In this document: piece by piece, positions 8,689-16,090 of the stretch
How the letters are laid out: each line of letters begins with the position of its first letter
How positions within the stretch are numbered: the stretch's first letter is position 1
DNA from: DASUGC01 sp035606665
GTDB taxonomy: Bacteria > Acidobacteriota > Vicinamibacteria > Vicinamibacterales > SCN-69-37
Direction of reading: 5' to 3'
Length of the DNA stretch: 64,000 nucleotides
NCBI GenBank assembly: GCA_035606665.1
Contig: DATNEY010000027.1
Span: 248,001-312,000, forward strand
Translations under genes and position numbers: made by a program
Notes under the pieces: model-generated
The model's input: only the letters and a program-made list of their open reading frames with translations
Database searches by the model: none
Told to the model about the DNA's origin: nothing

Positions 8689-9648
8689 TCAGTCCGCTGC
8701 TGCCGCTTCGTCAAAGATGAGGCGCGGCGACTCCGGATGCCCAATCACGCGCACCTGGACACCGAGCGGAACGCTCAGCGACGGCGATGTCGTGTGGCCG
8801 GAGGCAAACCCGTACAGCACCGGGCCCTGGTAACCGTCGAGCACGTCCCGGATGACGTCCCTGGCGGTGACCTTCCCGCCGGGTTCATCACAGCCCGGCA
8901 TCTCGCCAAAGACGAGGGCGGACGCGCGCTGCATCCTGCCGCTCAGCCGCAGTTGCATCAGCATTCGATGGAGACGGAACGGGCGTTCGTTGACCTCGTC
9001 GATGAACAACACGTGACCGTCAGGCGGCCGGAATTCAAAGGGCGTCCCGAACGACGCGAGCAACTGCGTCAGCGTCCCACCGGCGAGCGGACCGATTGCG
9101 ATGCCAGGAAAGCCCGGGCTCAGCGTCTCGAGCGCCGGAGACGTGACTTCTCCCAGTGGCTCGGCGCTCAGGCTCTTGAGAAGCGTGACCGGGTCGTAGG
9201 CCGACGTTCCCTTCGCCAGCCGGCCCTCGACCATCGTTCCATGGACGGACGCCAGCCCTGCCTCCGCCGCCAGATAACTGTGCAGGGACGTCACATCGCT
9301 GTAGCCGACGAACGCTGTTCGCGCCTTCTTCACGCGTTCGACGTCGAGAAGCGGCAGGATCTCGACGCTGCCATATCCACCCCTGACGGCGATGACCGCA
9401 TCAGCATCCATCTCGTCGATGGCGCGAAGGAAGGACATGACGCGCACGCGCGGCCGTCCGGCCGTGAATGCCTGACGGTCGAAGACCTTGTCGTCCCAGA
9501 CCGGCTCGAGGCCGATGCGCTTCAGCTCGGAGACACCCGCGTCGAATTCGGCGCGGTCGAACGGACTGGCGGGCGCGACGAGCGCCACCCGGCTTCCTTT
9601 CCGCACCGGCCGGAACTTGAGGAGACCCGACGCGGTACGCACGCTCAT
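8689..9648 (-). CDS. ldcA: LD-carboxypeptidase (peptidase S66)
   Basis: Cytoplasmic serine peptidase that trims the terminal D-Ala from recycled murein tetrapeptides, giving the tripeptide used by Mpl. The protein shows GSRVALVAPASPFDR at the N terminus, AVRGGYGSVEILPLLD, the nucleophile motif VGYSDVTSLHSYL, and the C-terminal GFASGHTTSPSLSVPLG carrying the catalytic His. The frame extends to 9693, but ATG 9646-9648 overlaps the nagZ stop as ATGA, the coupling arrangement used elsewhere in this operon. That start gives 319 residues, normal for the family. Confidence 0.93.
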   Translation of the reverse strand: MSVRTASGLLKFRPVRKGSRVALVAPASPFDRAEFDAGVSELKRIGLEPVWDDKVFDRQAFTAGRPRVRVMSFLRAIDEMDADAVIAVRGGYGSVEILPLLDVERVKKARTAFVGYSDVTSLHSYLAAEAGLASVHGTMVEGRLAKGTSAYDPVTLLKSLSAEPLGEVTSPALETLSPGFPGIAIGPLAGGTLTQLLASFGTPFEFRPPDGHVLFIDEVNERPFRLHRMLMQLRLSGRMQRASALVFGEMPGCDEPGGKVTARDVIRDVLDGYQGPVLYGFASGHTTSPSLSVPLGVQVRVIGHPESPRLIFDEAAAAD

Positions 9649-10736
9649 TGGAATGCCGCCATCTCTGCAGCAACCGCTCGATGCTGCTCGCAACCAATGC
9701 GGTCAATCCCAATCGCCGGCGCCATCGGCATGGTTCGGAAGCGTTCCTTCACTTCCCTCTGCCTGCGCCAGGCATCGTCGATTCGCTTCTGCGGAATCTC
9801 GCCGGATTCAGCGGCGCGAATCAGCGCCTCGATCGCCTCCCACTGCTGATCCTGCGTCGAGTTGCAGAGCAGAACGACGTCACACCCGGCTTTGACAGCG
9901 GCAACGGTCGCCTCCGGCAGGGGTGTCTCGGCGCTCACAGCCTTCATCCCCATGTCATCACTCGCGACGACCCCTGGGAAGCCCAGGGTGCCCTTGAGCA
10001 GGCCGGTAACGATATTCGGGGAGAACGTCCCCACCGCACGTTCGTCCAGCGCCGGGACGAGAATGTGGCCGGTCATCATGCACGCCACGCCCGCAGCGAT
10101 TGCCGCTTTGAACGGGACCAGCTCGACAGCGTCGAGCCTTCGCCGATCGTGCTCGATGACGGGCATGGCTTCGTGGGAGTCAACGCTGGTGTCGCCGTGC
10201 CCGGGAAAGTGCTTGCCACAGGCCACGATGCCGGCGGCCTGGAGCGTCCGGATCACCGCCGCACCCACCCTCGCCACGACTTCAGGATCGTGCGAGAACG
10301 ACCGGTCGCCGATCACCGGATTCGAAGGATTCGAGTTCACATCGAGGACGGGCGTCCAGTCGAGATTGATGCCGACCGCCTTCAGCTCGGATGCGAGCGC
10401 AGTCGCGTAGCGCACCGCCAGCGACTCGACTTCGGCGGTGGAACCACGGCCGAGCGTAACGGCCGGCGGCCAGATCGTGAACGGCGCCTTCAGTCTCGCG
10501 ACCCTGCCGCCCTCCTGGTCCACGCTGATCCAGAACGGCCAGTCGCGTGCGAGCGCGGCGGCCTCGCGCGACAGCTCCGCCACCTGCAACGGCTCTCCGA
10601 TGTTCCTCGCGAAGTAGATGACGCCGGCGAGATCGAACTCCGCGACCATCCGCCGCAGATCGTCGGGCACCGAGTGTCCGGGGAATCCCGCGACAACGAA
10701 ACGTCCCGCGTGGCGCCGAAGATCACGAAGCGACAT
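9645..10736 (-). CDS. nagZ: beta-N-acetylhexosaminidase (GH3)
   Basis: Removes GlcNAc from GlcNAc-anhydroMurNAc peptides during peptidoglycan recycling. The GH3 signatures are clear: ISVDQEGGRVARLK (about residues 70-83), GDRSFSHDPE, and the catalytic-loop motif KHFPGHGDTSVDSHEAMP with the His-Asp dyad. The GVVASDDMGMKAV segment carries the nucleophile Asp. I chose ATG 10734-10736 (MSLRDLRRHAGRFVVAGFPG); upstream codons would run through the divergent promoter. No signal peptide is seen, as expected for the cytoplasmic enzyme. It is the first gene of the operon and lies back-to-back with the GHMP kinase gene, 23 bases apart. Confidence 0.94.
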   Translation of the reverse strand: MSLRDLRRHAGRFVVAGFPGHSVPDDLRRMVAEFDLAGVIYFARNIGEPLQVAELSREAAALARDWPFWISVDQEGGRVARLKAPFTIWPPAVTLGRGSTAEVESLAVRYATALASELKAVGINLDWTPVLDVNSNPSNPVIGDRSFSHDPEVVARVGAAVIRTLQAAGIVACGKHFPGHGDTSVDSHEAMPVIEHDRRRLDAVELVPFKAAIAAGVACMMTGHILVPALDERAVGTFSPNIVTGLLKGTLGFPGVVASDDMGMKAVSAETPLPEATVAAVKAGCDVVLLCNSTQDQQWEAIEALIRAAESGEIPQKRIDDAWRRQREVKERFRTMPMAPAIGIDRIGCEQHRAVAAEMAAFQ

Positions 10737-10745
10737 CGACGCGCC

Positions 10746-10753
10746 ATTATAAT
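10746..10753. promoter_or_regulatory. Symmetric -10 box shared by nagZ and the GHMP kinase gene
   Basis: The octamer ATTATAAT is its own reverse complement, so a perfect TATAAT reads on both strands (10748-10753 rightward, 10751-10746 leftward). It is a rare AT-rich spot in a GC-rich gap. The kinase GTG begins 7 bases after the rightward hexamer and the nagZ ATG begins 9 bases after the leftward one, so transcripts would be leaderless or nearly so. No good -35 sequence is seen on either side. Confidence 0.5.
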
Positions 10754-10759
10754 GCGCGC

Positions 10760-11752
10760 GTGCGCATCGACTCGTCAGCGCCGACGCGGATCGATCTCGC
10801 GGGCGGCACCTTCGACATCTGGCCACTCTACCTGTTTCACGACGGCGCGCAGACGATCAACGCCGCCCTCAGCATCCGCGCGCGCTGCCGGCTGACATCC
10901 CGTCGCGATCACGGCGTCGGCCTTTCGTCGGACGACACCGGCGAGCGCGTGGAGGCCGCGTCGCCCGAGGAGCTCGGCGTCGATCGCCTGCCGCTCGTCG
11001 CCCGTCTCGTGCGGGTGTTCGGCGCGCGCGGTGTCGATGTGCACACGACGTCCGAATCACCCGTCGGCGCCGGCATCGCGGGATCGTCGGCGATGCATGT
11101 GGCGGTCGCGGGCGCCCTCGCCGCGTGGACCGGCCGCACGCTGCCCGACGATGAGCTCCTGGCGCTGGTGATGAACGTCGAAGCGCAGGTCATCAACGTC
11201 CCCACCGGTTCACAGGACTACAGACCGGCCCTGTACGGCGGTGTTTCGGCGGTGGAACTGGGCGTCCTGGGCGTCAAGCGCGTGGGACTTGAGGTTGATG
11301 CGGTCGAACTCGGCAGGAGGATCGTACTCGCGTATACGGGCGCGTCCCGGCAATCAGGGATCAACAACTGGGATGTGATGGTACGGCGCATCAACGGCGA
11401 TCCGGCGGTGGCCCGGGCCTTCGACGGCATTCGCGACGCCGCCACCGGCGTTCGCGCGGCGCTCGAGCGCCGGCAGTGGCTGGAAGTGGCAGGACATGTC
11501 GCGACCGAATGGAACTACCGTAAGCAACTCGCGCCGGCGGTCTCGACTCCCGAGATCGATGGACTTCTGAACCGGGCGCGCGCGGCCGGTGCGCTGGCGG
11601 GCAAGGTTTGTGGCGCGGGCGGAGGTGGCTGTCTCTTCTGCCTCGTCGAGCCCGACCGTCATCAGGCGGTCGCAGCCGCGCTCGCGGACGGCGGCGCGAT
11701 GGTCCTCCCATTCACGATTGACACCGTCGGGCTTGTCGTAGAACGCTCATGA
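10760..11752 (+). CDS. GHMP-family sugar kinase
   Basis: An ATP-dependent small-molecule kinase of the galactokinase/homoserine/mevalonate/phosphomevalonate family. At 330 residues it resembles the heptose-phosphate kinase group (COG2605, HddA-like). Motif 1 is APTRIDLAGGTFDIWP at the N terminus. The ATP loop SPVGAGIAGSSAMHVAV is at about residues 98-114, and the C-terminal motif KVCGAGGGGCLFCLV is at about 291-305. The start is GTG 10760-10762. The substrate cannot be read from sequence. Its divergent position next to a peptidoglycan-recycling operon makes an amino-sugar or LPS-heptose substrate worth testing, but that is only inference. Confidence 0.85.
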   Translation: MRIDSSAPTRIDLAGGTFDIWPLYLFHDGAQTINAALSIRARCRLTSRRDHGVGLSSDDTGERVEAASPEELGVDRLPLVARLVRVFGARGVDVHTTSESPVGAGIAGSSAMHVAVAGALAAWTGRTLPDDELLALVMNVEAQVINVPTGSQDYRPALYGGVSAVELGVLGVKRVGLEVDAVELGRRIVLAYTGASRQSGINNWDVMVRRINGDPAVARAFDGIRDAATGVRAALERRQWLEVAGHVATEWNYRKQLAPAVSTPEIDGLLNRARAAGALAGKVCGAGGGGCLFCLVEPDRHQAVAAALADGGAMVLPFTIDTVGLVVERS

Positions 11753-11757
11753 CCGTC

Positions 11758-11864
11758 ATGAAACGAGCGAGCTATGCGAGCGAGTCGGCGGAGCGGAGCG
11801 GGGACCGAGGGGCCCCCGCGAGCGACGCCGTCGGGGAGCGCGCAGGGGTGAAGCCCCTCGCAAG
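11758..11864 (+). repeat. Intergenic repeat, copy A
   Basis: This stretch between the GHMP kinase and an 80-residue gene matches bases 14478-14588 on the other strand along its whole length. Identical blocks include GGCGGAGCGGAGCGGGG and CCCCGCGAGCGACGCCGT. A hairpin GGGG-tgaag-CCCC occurs near its 3' end. In both copies the element ends at the start codon of the next gene. It also carries a possible 36-codon frame from ATG 11758 whose TGA overlaps the next gene's ATG. Confidence 0.75.
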
Positions 11865-12107
11865 ATGAAGATGGACGCGCTCGAGGAGATCAAAAAGCTC
11901 TACTACAACGCCACCCGCGCGACGATTCAGAAGGATGTCGCCCGCGCGATTGCCTTGCTCAAGGCGATGCCGACCGAGGATGACCGCGAGCGCGCGGCCG
12001 TCTACATGGACGGGTTATCCCAGATGCGATCCGAGTGGGCCGCCGCCGGGGGCGGTCACGGTGGACACGGAAGACCCGGCGGGCGTGGAAACCGATCGCG
12101 GCGCTGA
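11865..12107 (+). CDS. Small hypothetical protein with Gly/His-rich tail
   Basis: An 80-residue protein that I cannot place in a named family. The first 55 residues (MKMDALEEIKKLYYNATRAT onward) look like an amphipathic helical hairpin. The last 20 are a low-complexity Gly/His/Arg tail (GGGHGGHGRPGGRGNRSRR) that might bind nucleic acid or metal. The ATG follows repeat copy A directly, and the GHMP kinase ends 112 bases upstream. The final 93 bases overlap the convergent RodZ-like gene on the other strand, so the low-complexity tails of both proteins are encoded by the same DNA. One of the two C termini may be longer than the real protein. Confidence 0.55.
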   Translation: MKMDALEEIKKLYYNATRATIQKDVARAIALLKAMPTEDDRERAAVYMDGLSQMRSEWAAAGGGHGGHGRPGGRGNRSRR

Positions 12108-12536
12108 CGCAGCAGGCCGCCCGGCCTTCGACGCCGGCCACCAAACGAGGACCACATAGGCCACGCCCGCGATCGTCAGAATCGCCGCGGCTGCCAGCGC
12201 GATCCTGAGCGTCCGGAGCGCTCTGCGCTGCCGTTCCACGAACTGCAGATCGTCGGGCGTAATCTCCGGCCGCTTCGCCGTCCGCGCCGCCTCGCTCTCG
12301 TACCGCTCGAACTCGACGTTGAACTCGCTGACGGCCGTCTCAGGGTCGAGCCCGACAGCCTGGGCGTAGGCGCGCACGAAGGCACGGCTGAAGATGCCGC
12401 CCGGCAGCCGGGAATAGTCGTTACGTTCGAGTCCTTCGAGCGCGACCACGGAGATCTTGGTCGCGGTCGCGATCTCGCGCAGCGACACCCCCTTGGTGGT
12501 CCGGGCTTGCTTCAGACGGGCGCCGAGATCGGACAT
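12015..12536 (-). CDS. RodZ-like membrane-anchored HTH protein
   Basis: RodZ links the MreB cytoskeleton to the cell-elongation machinery, and short homologues may act in shape control or regulation. This protein has an N-terminal HTH_25 domain (MSDLGARLKQARTTKGVSLR through VRAYAQAVGLDPE, about residues 1-75), a basic linker (RQRRALRTLR) and one membrane helix (IALAAAAILTIAGVAYVVLV, about 118-137). A short Ser/Pro/Thr-rich tail follows. The periplasmic DUF4115 domain of full RodZ is absent. The start used is ATG 12534-12536, giving 173 residues; the frame extends to 12602, inside thiE. It follows thiE by 19 bases and overlaps the convergent 80-residue gene by 93. Confidence 0.8.
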   Translation of the reverse strand: MSDLGARLKQARTTKGVSLREIATATKISVVALEGLERNDYSRLPGGIFSRAFVRAYAQAVGLDPETAVSEFNVEFERYESEAARTAKRPEITPDDLQFVERQRRALRTLRIALAAAAILTIAGVAYVVLVWWPASKAGRPAASAPRSVSTPAGSSVSTVTAPGGGPLGSHLG

Positions 12537-12555
12537 GCGGAAGCCAGAAGATACC

Positions 12556-13209
12556 TCATGTCCACTCTTCGCGAAGCGCAGCAACTGCTCCGGCAGGCCC
12601 AAGCGAGCCGGAGATCAGGCCGGGTGGAAGGAACACGCCGATCGCGGCGATGCCCGCGGCGCCGGCTGCGAGGCACCGGGCTGCGTTGGCAGGCGTGATG
12701 CCGCCAATGGCGAGCACGCGGATGCCCGTGGCGCGGACGGCTCCAGCGAGACCGGTAACGCCTGCAACCGCATGGCCGGCCGCCTTCGAACCAGATGGGA
12801 AAACGGTTCCGAAGATGAAGCAATCAGCCTCGTCGCGGGTCTCACCGGGTTCGTGAATTGACCGTCCGATGGTCGAGCCCGGCGGGAGCAACTGCCTGAT
12901 GGCTGACGACGCCGGGCCATCGCCCCTGAGGTGGACTCCATGCGCGCCGGCCGCAATCGCGACGTCTGCCCGGTCATTGACGAGCACCCTCGTTGCCGTC
13001 CCGACGGCGCGCGCGACGATCCGCCGCGTCAGCGCGGCGAGATCGCGCGCTTCCAGGTCGCGCTCGCGAATCTGAATCAAGTCGATGCCTGCGTCGATGG
13101 CGTCGATGAGGAGCCTCTCGACAGCGGCGATCTCATCCCTGGTGGTGCGTGCCGCGGGCGACAGCCGGCGCCGATCTGTCACGAGACACAGGAGCGGGAA
13201 AGGCCTCAC
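12556..13209 (-). CDS. thiE: Thiamine-phosphate synthase
   Basis: Couples HMP-pyrophosphate to the thiazole phosphate to make thiamine phosphate. The 217-residue TIM barrel shows CLVTDRR near the N terminus, LIQIRERDLEARDLAAL, VLVNDRADVAIAAGAHGVHL, the phosphate-loop FGTVFPSGSKAAGH, and IRVLAIGGITPANAARCLAAG. The frame runs back to 13323, but GTG 13207-13209 overlaps the stop of the upstream gene as GTGA and gives a normal family length. A TenI-type paralogue is possible. No other thiamine gene and no TPP riboswitch is seen nearby; it rides in the ribosomal/tRNA-modification operon. Confidence 0.9.
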   Translation of the reverse strand: MRPFPLLCLVTDRRRLSPAARTTRDEIAAVERLLIDAIDAGIDLIQIRERDLEARDLAALTRRIVARAVGTATRVLVNDRADVAIAAGAHGVHLRGDGPASSAIRQLLPPGSTIGRSIHEPGETRDEADCFIFGTVFPSGSKAAGHAVAGVTGLAGAVRATGIRVLAIGGITPANAARCLAAGAAGIAAIGVFLPPGLISGSLGPAGAVAALREEWT

Positions 13210-13487
13210 TCTCCGCCCGTGCTCCTGGCGAGGATCACGTTCGAGAGATCGCGAAGGCCCGCGAACGTGGTCACGAGCCCGACGCCGGTGACCGCGCCCC
13301 TGACGTACGGGTCCGCCATCCACGCACCGATCGACGGAATCAGGTACGCGAAATAGTTACGTTCCCAGAACACGGTCCACGGCGCGATGGTGAGGACAAG
13401 ACCGGCTTCAACGAGGTACGCGGCGACGAGCAGGCGAAGTGCAAATCGAATGGGGTGTCCTCGCCGCTCAGTCGGGAATGGTATCAA
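13206..13487 (-). CDS. Small membrane protein, hypothetical
   Basis: A 93-residue protein with two or three hydrophobic segments (about residues 15-34, 43-55 and 62-78) and no recognised domain. The N terminus MIPFPTERRGHPIRFALR is basic, so it is probably cytoplasmic. The start overlaps the end of rnhB by 20 bases and the stop overlaps the thiE GTG by 4, so it is very likely translated with them. I do not recognise a function. Confidence 0.65.
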   Translation of the reverse strand: MIPFPTERRGHPIRFALRLLVAAYLVEAGLVLTIAPWTVFWERNYFAYLIPSIGAWMADPYVRGAVTGVGLVTTFAGLRDLSNVILARSTGGE

Positions 13488-14094
13488 ACAGGGATGGCGG
13501 CCTGAAGGTCCGCCGATGGCGCGCCGAGTAGCCGAAGCGGCCGACCGCGTCGAGATGCTCGCGCGTCGCGTAGCCCTTGTGGCGATCGAATCCGTACCGG
13601 GGATCTTCGTCGTGCAGTCTGGCCATGATGCGGTCGCGGGTGACCTTCGCCAGGATTGACGCGGCCGCGATCGCCGTCGATTTCCGGTCGCCGCCGATGA
13701 TCGGCCGTTGAGGCATCAGCAGCTCGGGAATCCTGAAGCCATCCACCAGCACGAACCCCGGCAGCGGCACCAGCGCCAGAATGGCCTCGCGCATCGCCTT
13801 GAGCGACGCGCGATGAATGTTGATGCGATCGATTTCGTCGGCTTCGATGATGGCGACGTGCCAAGCCACGGCCGCGCCGGTGATTTCACCAAAGAGACTT
13901 TCACGTTCGGCCGCCGGGACTACTTTGGAATCGGCGATACCGGCCACGTACGCCTCGGACCGGAGAATCACCGCCGCGGCCACGACGGGACCGGCCAGGC
14001 AGCCCCGGCCGACCTCGTCCACACCGGCGACATGGACGTATCCCAGACGCCGGATCTCGTTCTCGACCGTGCGCGATGCCCGTGGCCGGGACAT
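13468..14094 (-). CDS. rnhB: Ribonuclease HII
   Basis: Cleaves RNA in RNA-DNA hybrids and removes single ribonucleotides from DNA. The 208-residue protein has AGVDEVGRGCLAGPVVAAAV with the first catalytic Asp-Glu pair, DSK in GIADSKVV, VLVDGF, and the GGDRKSTAIAAASILAKVTRD block that ends the active site. GFDRHKGYATREHL and RRTFRP near the C terminus are also typical. The ATG at 14092-14094 lies 38 bases after rplS. A 7-bp GC hairpin (14104-14125) sits in that gap. Placement after rplS in the trmD operon is a common bacterial order. Confidence 0.96.
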   Translation of the reverse strand: MSRPRASRTVENEIRRLGYVHVAGVDEVGRGCLAGPVVAAAVILRSEAYVAGIADSKVVPAAERESLFGEITGAAVAWHVAIIEADEIDRINIHRASLKAMREAILALVPLPGFVLVDGFRIPELLMPQRPIIGGDRKSTAIAAASILAKVTRDRIMARLHDEDPRYGFDRHKGYATREHLDAVGRFGYSARHRRTFRPPSLFDTIPD

Positions 14095-14132
14095 GGTGCT
14101 GCACCCCGGGACTCACGGCCCGGGGCTCCACG

Positions 14133-14477
14133 CTACGCGCGCTTGGTTTCCTTCATGCGCGCGGCCTTGCCCCGCAGATCGCGCAGGAAGTAGAGCTTCG
14201 CGCGGCGCACCTTCGCGCCACGGATCACTTCGATCTTGTCCACGGTCGGCGAGTGCAGCGGGAAGATGCGCTCCACGCCCTGGCCGAACGACACCTTGCG
14301 CACCGTCACCGATGCGCGCGTGCCGCCGCGATGCATGCCGATGACCATGCCCTCGAAGATCTGGATGCGCTCTTTTTCGCCCTCGCGCACCTTCACGTGC
14401 ACGCGGACGGTATCGCCCGACCGCATGTCCGGCCGCTTCGTCAGGTGCGGCTGTTCGACAGTTTCAATCGCCTTCAT
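14133..14477 (-). CDS. rplS: Ribosomal protein bL19
   Basis: A 50S subunit protein at the 30S-50S interface. The 114-residue sequence is typical throughout: GDTVRVHVKVREGEKERIQIFEGMVI, then RGGTRASVTVRKVSFGQGVERIFPLHSP and KVRRAKLYFLRDLRGKAARMKE. The ATG has a strong GGAGGAG sequence 4 bases upstream, and this site lies at the edge of intergenic repeat copy B. It follows trmD, as in most bacteria. Confidence 0.97.
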   Translation of the reverse strand: MKAIETVEQPHLTKRPDMRSGDTVRVHVKVREGEKERIQIFEGMVIGMHRGGTRASVTVRKVSFGQGVERIFPLHSPTVDKIEVIRGAKVRRAKLYFLRDLRGKAARMKETKRA

Positions 14478-14588
14478 TTTCTCCTCCGAGGGGCTTCGCC
14501 CCTGCGGGCTCCCCTACGGCGTCGCTCGCGGGGCGCCTCAGCCCCGCTCCGCTCCGCCGGCTCACTCACTACCGTTCGTTCGCTTCAT
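14478..14588 (-). repeat. Intergenic repeat, copy B
   Basis: Reverse-strand copy of the element at 11758-11864. It begins at ATGAAGCGAAC inside the last codons of trmD, so the final eight residues and the stop of TrmD come from the repeat. It ends at the rplS start codon. The 3' part forms a hairpin AGGGGC-gaa-GCCCCT directly followed by the GGAGGAG ribosome-binding sequence of rplS, so it could affect rplS translation. Confidence 0.75.
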
Positions 14589-15257
14589 CAAATCAGGTCT
14601 TCGTTCCATCGTTCGACGAACCCGCTGTTGCTTCCGCCACTTCTCGATCTCCGCGTGATGCCCAGAGAGCAGCACCGGAGGAACTTCGCGGCCACGCCAC
14701 TCGGACGGCCGCGTATAGTGCGGGCAATCGAGCAACCCGCCCTCGAACGATTCGACGTCGATCGACGCCGCGTCGCCGACCACGCCCGGCACGAGCCGGG
14801 CCACCGCATCGATCAGCGTCAGCGCCGGCAGCTCGCCGCCGGTCAGCACGTAGTCGCCGACCGAAAACTCCTCGGTGACCATCGCCTCGGTCACCCTCTC
14901 GTCCACGCCCTCGTAGCGGCCGCAAATCACCACCAGGCGCTCGAGACGGCTCAGCCGCTTCGCGTCGTCCTGCGTGAAACGCCGTCCCTGCGGCGTCATC
15001 AGGATCACGGCTGATGGCGCGCCGCGCTCGGCCTCCACCGCTTCGATCGCCCGCGCGATCGGCTCGGCCTTCATCACCATGCCCGGCCCGCCGCCGAACG
15101 GCACGTCGTCCACCGAACGATGACGGTCGTCGGTGAACTCCCGTAAGTCCCGTGCGCGGATTTCGAGGCGTCCCGCCTCCCGCGCCCTTGCCACGACGCC
15201 TTCCGACAGCGCGGTCTCGATCAAGCGCGGGAAGATCGTCAGAACATCAATCGTCAC
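14562..15257 (-). CDS. trmD: tRNA (guanine37-N1)-methyltransferase
   Basis: Methylates G37 next to the anticodon to prevent frameshifting. The 231-residue SPOUT enzyme shows MTIDVLTIFPRLIETALSEG at the N terminus, DDVPFGGGPGMVMK, LVVICGRYEGVDERV, and the knot motif FSVGDYVLTGGELPALTLID. The C-terminal domain has LLDCPHYTRPSEWRG. The start overlaps the end of rimM by 11 bases. The C-terminal residues MKRTNGSE are encoded within intergenic repeat copy B, so this end was probably reshaped by the repeat. Confidence 0.96.
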   Translation of the reverse strand: MTIDVLTIFPRLIETALSEGVVARAREAGRLEIRARDLREFTDDRHRSVDDVPFGGGPGMVMKAEPIARAIEAVEAERGAPSAVILMTPQGRRFTQDDAKRLSRLERLVVICGRYEGVDERVTEAMVTEEFSVGDYVLTGGELPALTLIDAVARLVPGVVGDAASIDVESFEGGLLDCPHYTRPSEWRGREVPPVLLSGHHAEIEKWRKQQRVRRTMERRPDLMKRTNGSE

Positions 15258-15795
15258 GGCGCCCGCCCGGGCTTCTTCCAGTGCCGGCGTTCAGTTCGAG
15301 CAGTCCCTCGGGCAGCTCGACCTCGATGCGCCTGGCCGCCGTTTCCACGCGGCGGCACATTTCTTCGATCATCGGCACCAGCACTTCGTTTCCAGCGCCG
15401 CCGTCGATAACCAGGAGCGGCTGCGCCGCCCCGAATTCCACTCGCAGGACGCGGCCAATCGCGACACCCGCGGTCGTAACGACATCGCAACCCTCGAGGT
15501 CGTGCACGTAATACGCGCCCGGCGCGAGCGCGTGGAGCGCGCTCTCCGGCACGCGCAGCTCCACATCCCTCAGTGTCTCGGCGTCGTTCATGCTCTCGAC
15601 ACCGTCGAACGTCACGACCCAGCGGCCCTGGTGCTCGAAACTGCCGGCGACAAGGGCCGGGCCCACCGCTCCGCCGCGGTTCCAGACCAGTTCGGCGCCT
15701 TCACGAAACCGGTCTTCCGCAAAGTCCGTTTCCGGCTGCACGACGACCGCGCCTCGATGCCCATGCGGCCTGACGATCCGGCCGACGGTGACCAT
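15247..15795 (-). CDS. rimM: Ribosome maturation factor RimM
   Basis: Assists 30S head assembly through binding to S19. The 182-residue protein starts MVTVGRIVRPHGHRGAVVV, the family's N-terminal domain, and its PRC-barrel domain contains YYVHDLEGCDVVT and EVLVPMIEEMC followed by RRIEVELPEGLLEL. The frame continues to 15822; I chose ATG 15793-15795 because homologues start just before the VGRI motif. It overlaps trmD by 11 bases and lies 52 bases after the KH-domain gene. Confidence 0.93.
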   Translation of the reverse strand: MVTVGRIVRPHGHRGAVVVQPETDFAEDRFREGAELVWNRGGAVGPALVAGSFEHQGRWVVTFDGVESMNDAETLRDVELRVPESALHALAPGAYYVHDLEGCDVVTTAGVAIGRVLRVEFGAAQPLLVIDGGAGNEVLVPMIEEMCRRVETAARRIEVELPEGLLELNAGTGRSPGGRRDD

Positions 15796-15847
15796 TGAGT
15801 TCCAATCGCCACCGGTCGTCACCAGTCGTTACCTGTCGTCACCCGAC

Positions 15848-16090
15848 TCAATCGTCACTGAAATCGACCGAGACCTTCGCCCCGTCGAGCTCCGCCGCGG
15901 CAGCTGCCAGCGTGCGCACGGCCACGGCCGTGCGGCCCTGGCGTCCGATCACACGGCCGAGGTCACCGGGGGCCATCGTGAGCTGCACGATGGTCGTACC
16001 GCGGCGATCGAACTCGGTCACGCGAACGTCGGCAGGCCGGCTGGCCAGCGCCTGCGCGACGACCTCGACCACATCTCGAGCGCGGCTCAC
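15848..16090 (-). CDS. khpA: KH-domain RNA-binding protein
   Basis: An 80-residue single KH domain protein of the KhpA (YlqC) family, which with KhpB binds many transcripts and affects cell division in other bacteria. The GxxG loop is in GRVIGRQGRTAVAVRTL (about residues 45-61). The rest fits the small type II KH fold. The ATG overlaps the rpsP stop by 4 bases, and its place between rpsP and rimM is the standard order. KhpB is not in the window. Confidence 0.93.
   Translation of the reverse strand: MSRARDVVEVVAQALASRPADVRVTEFDRRGTTIVQLTMAPGDLGRVIGRQGRTAVAVRTLAAAAAELDGAKVSVDFSDD

Noticed and set aside
14104..14125. Hairpin CCCCGGG/CCCGGGG between rplS and rnhB as a terminator
   Set aside because: No T-run follows on the reverse strand and rnhB continues the operon; it may only affect RNA processing.
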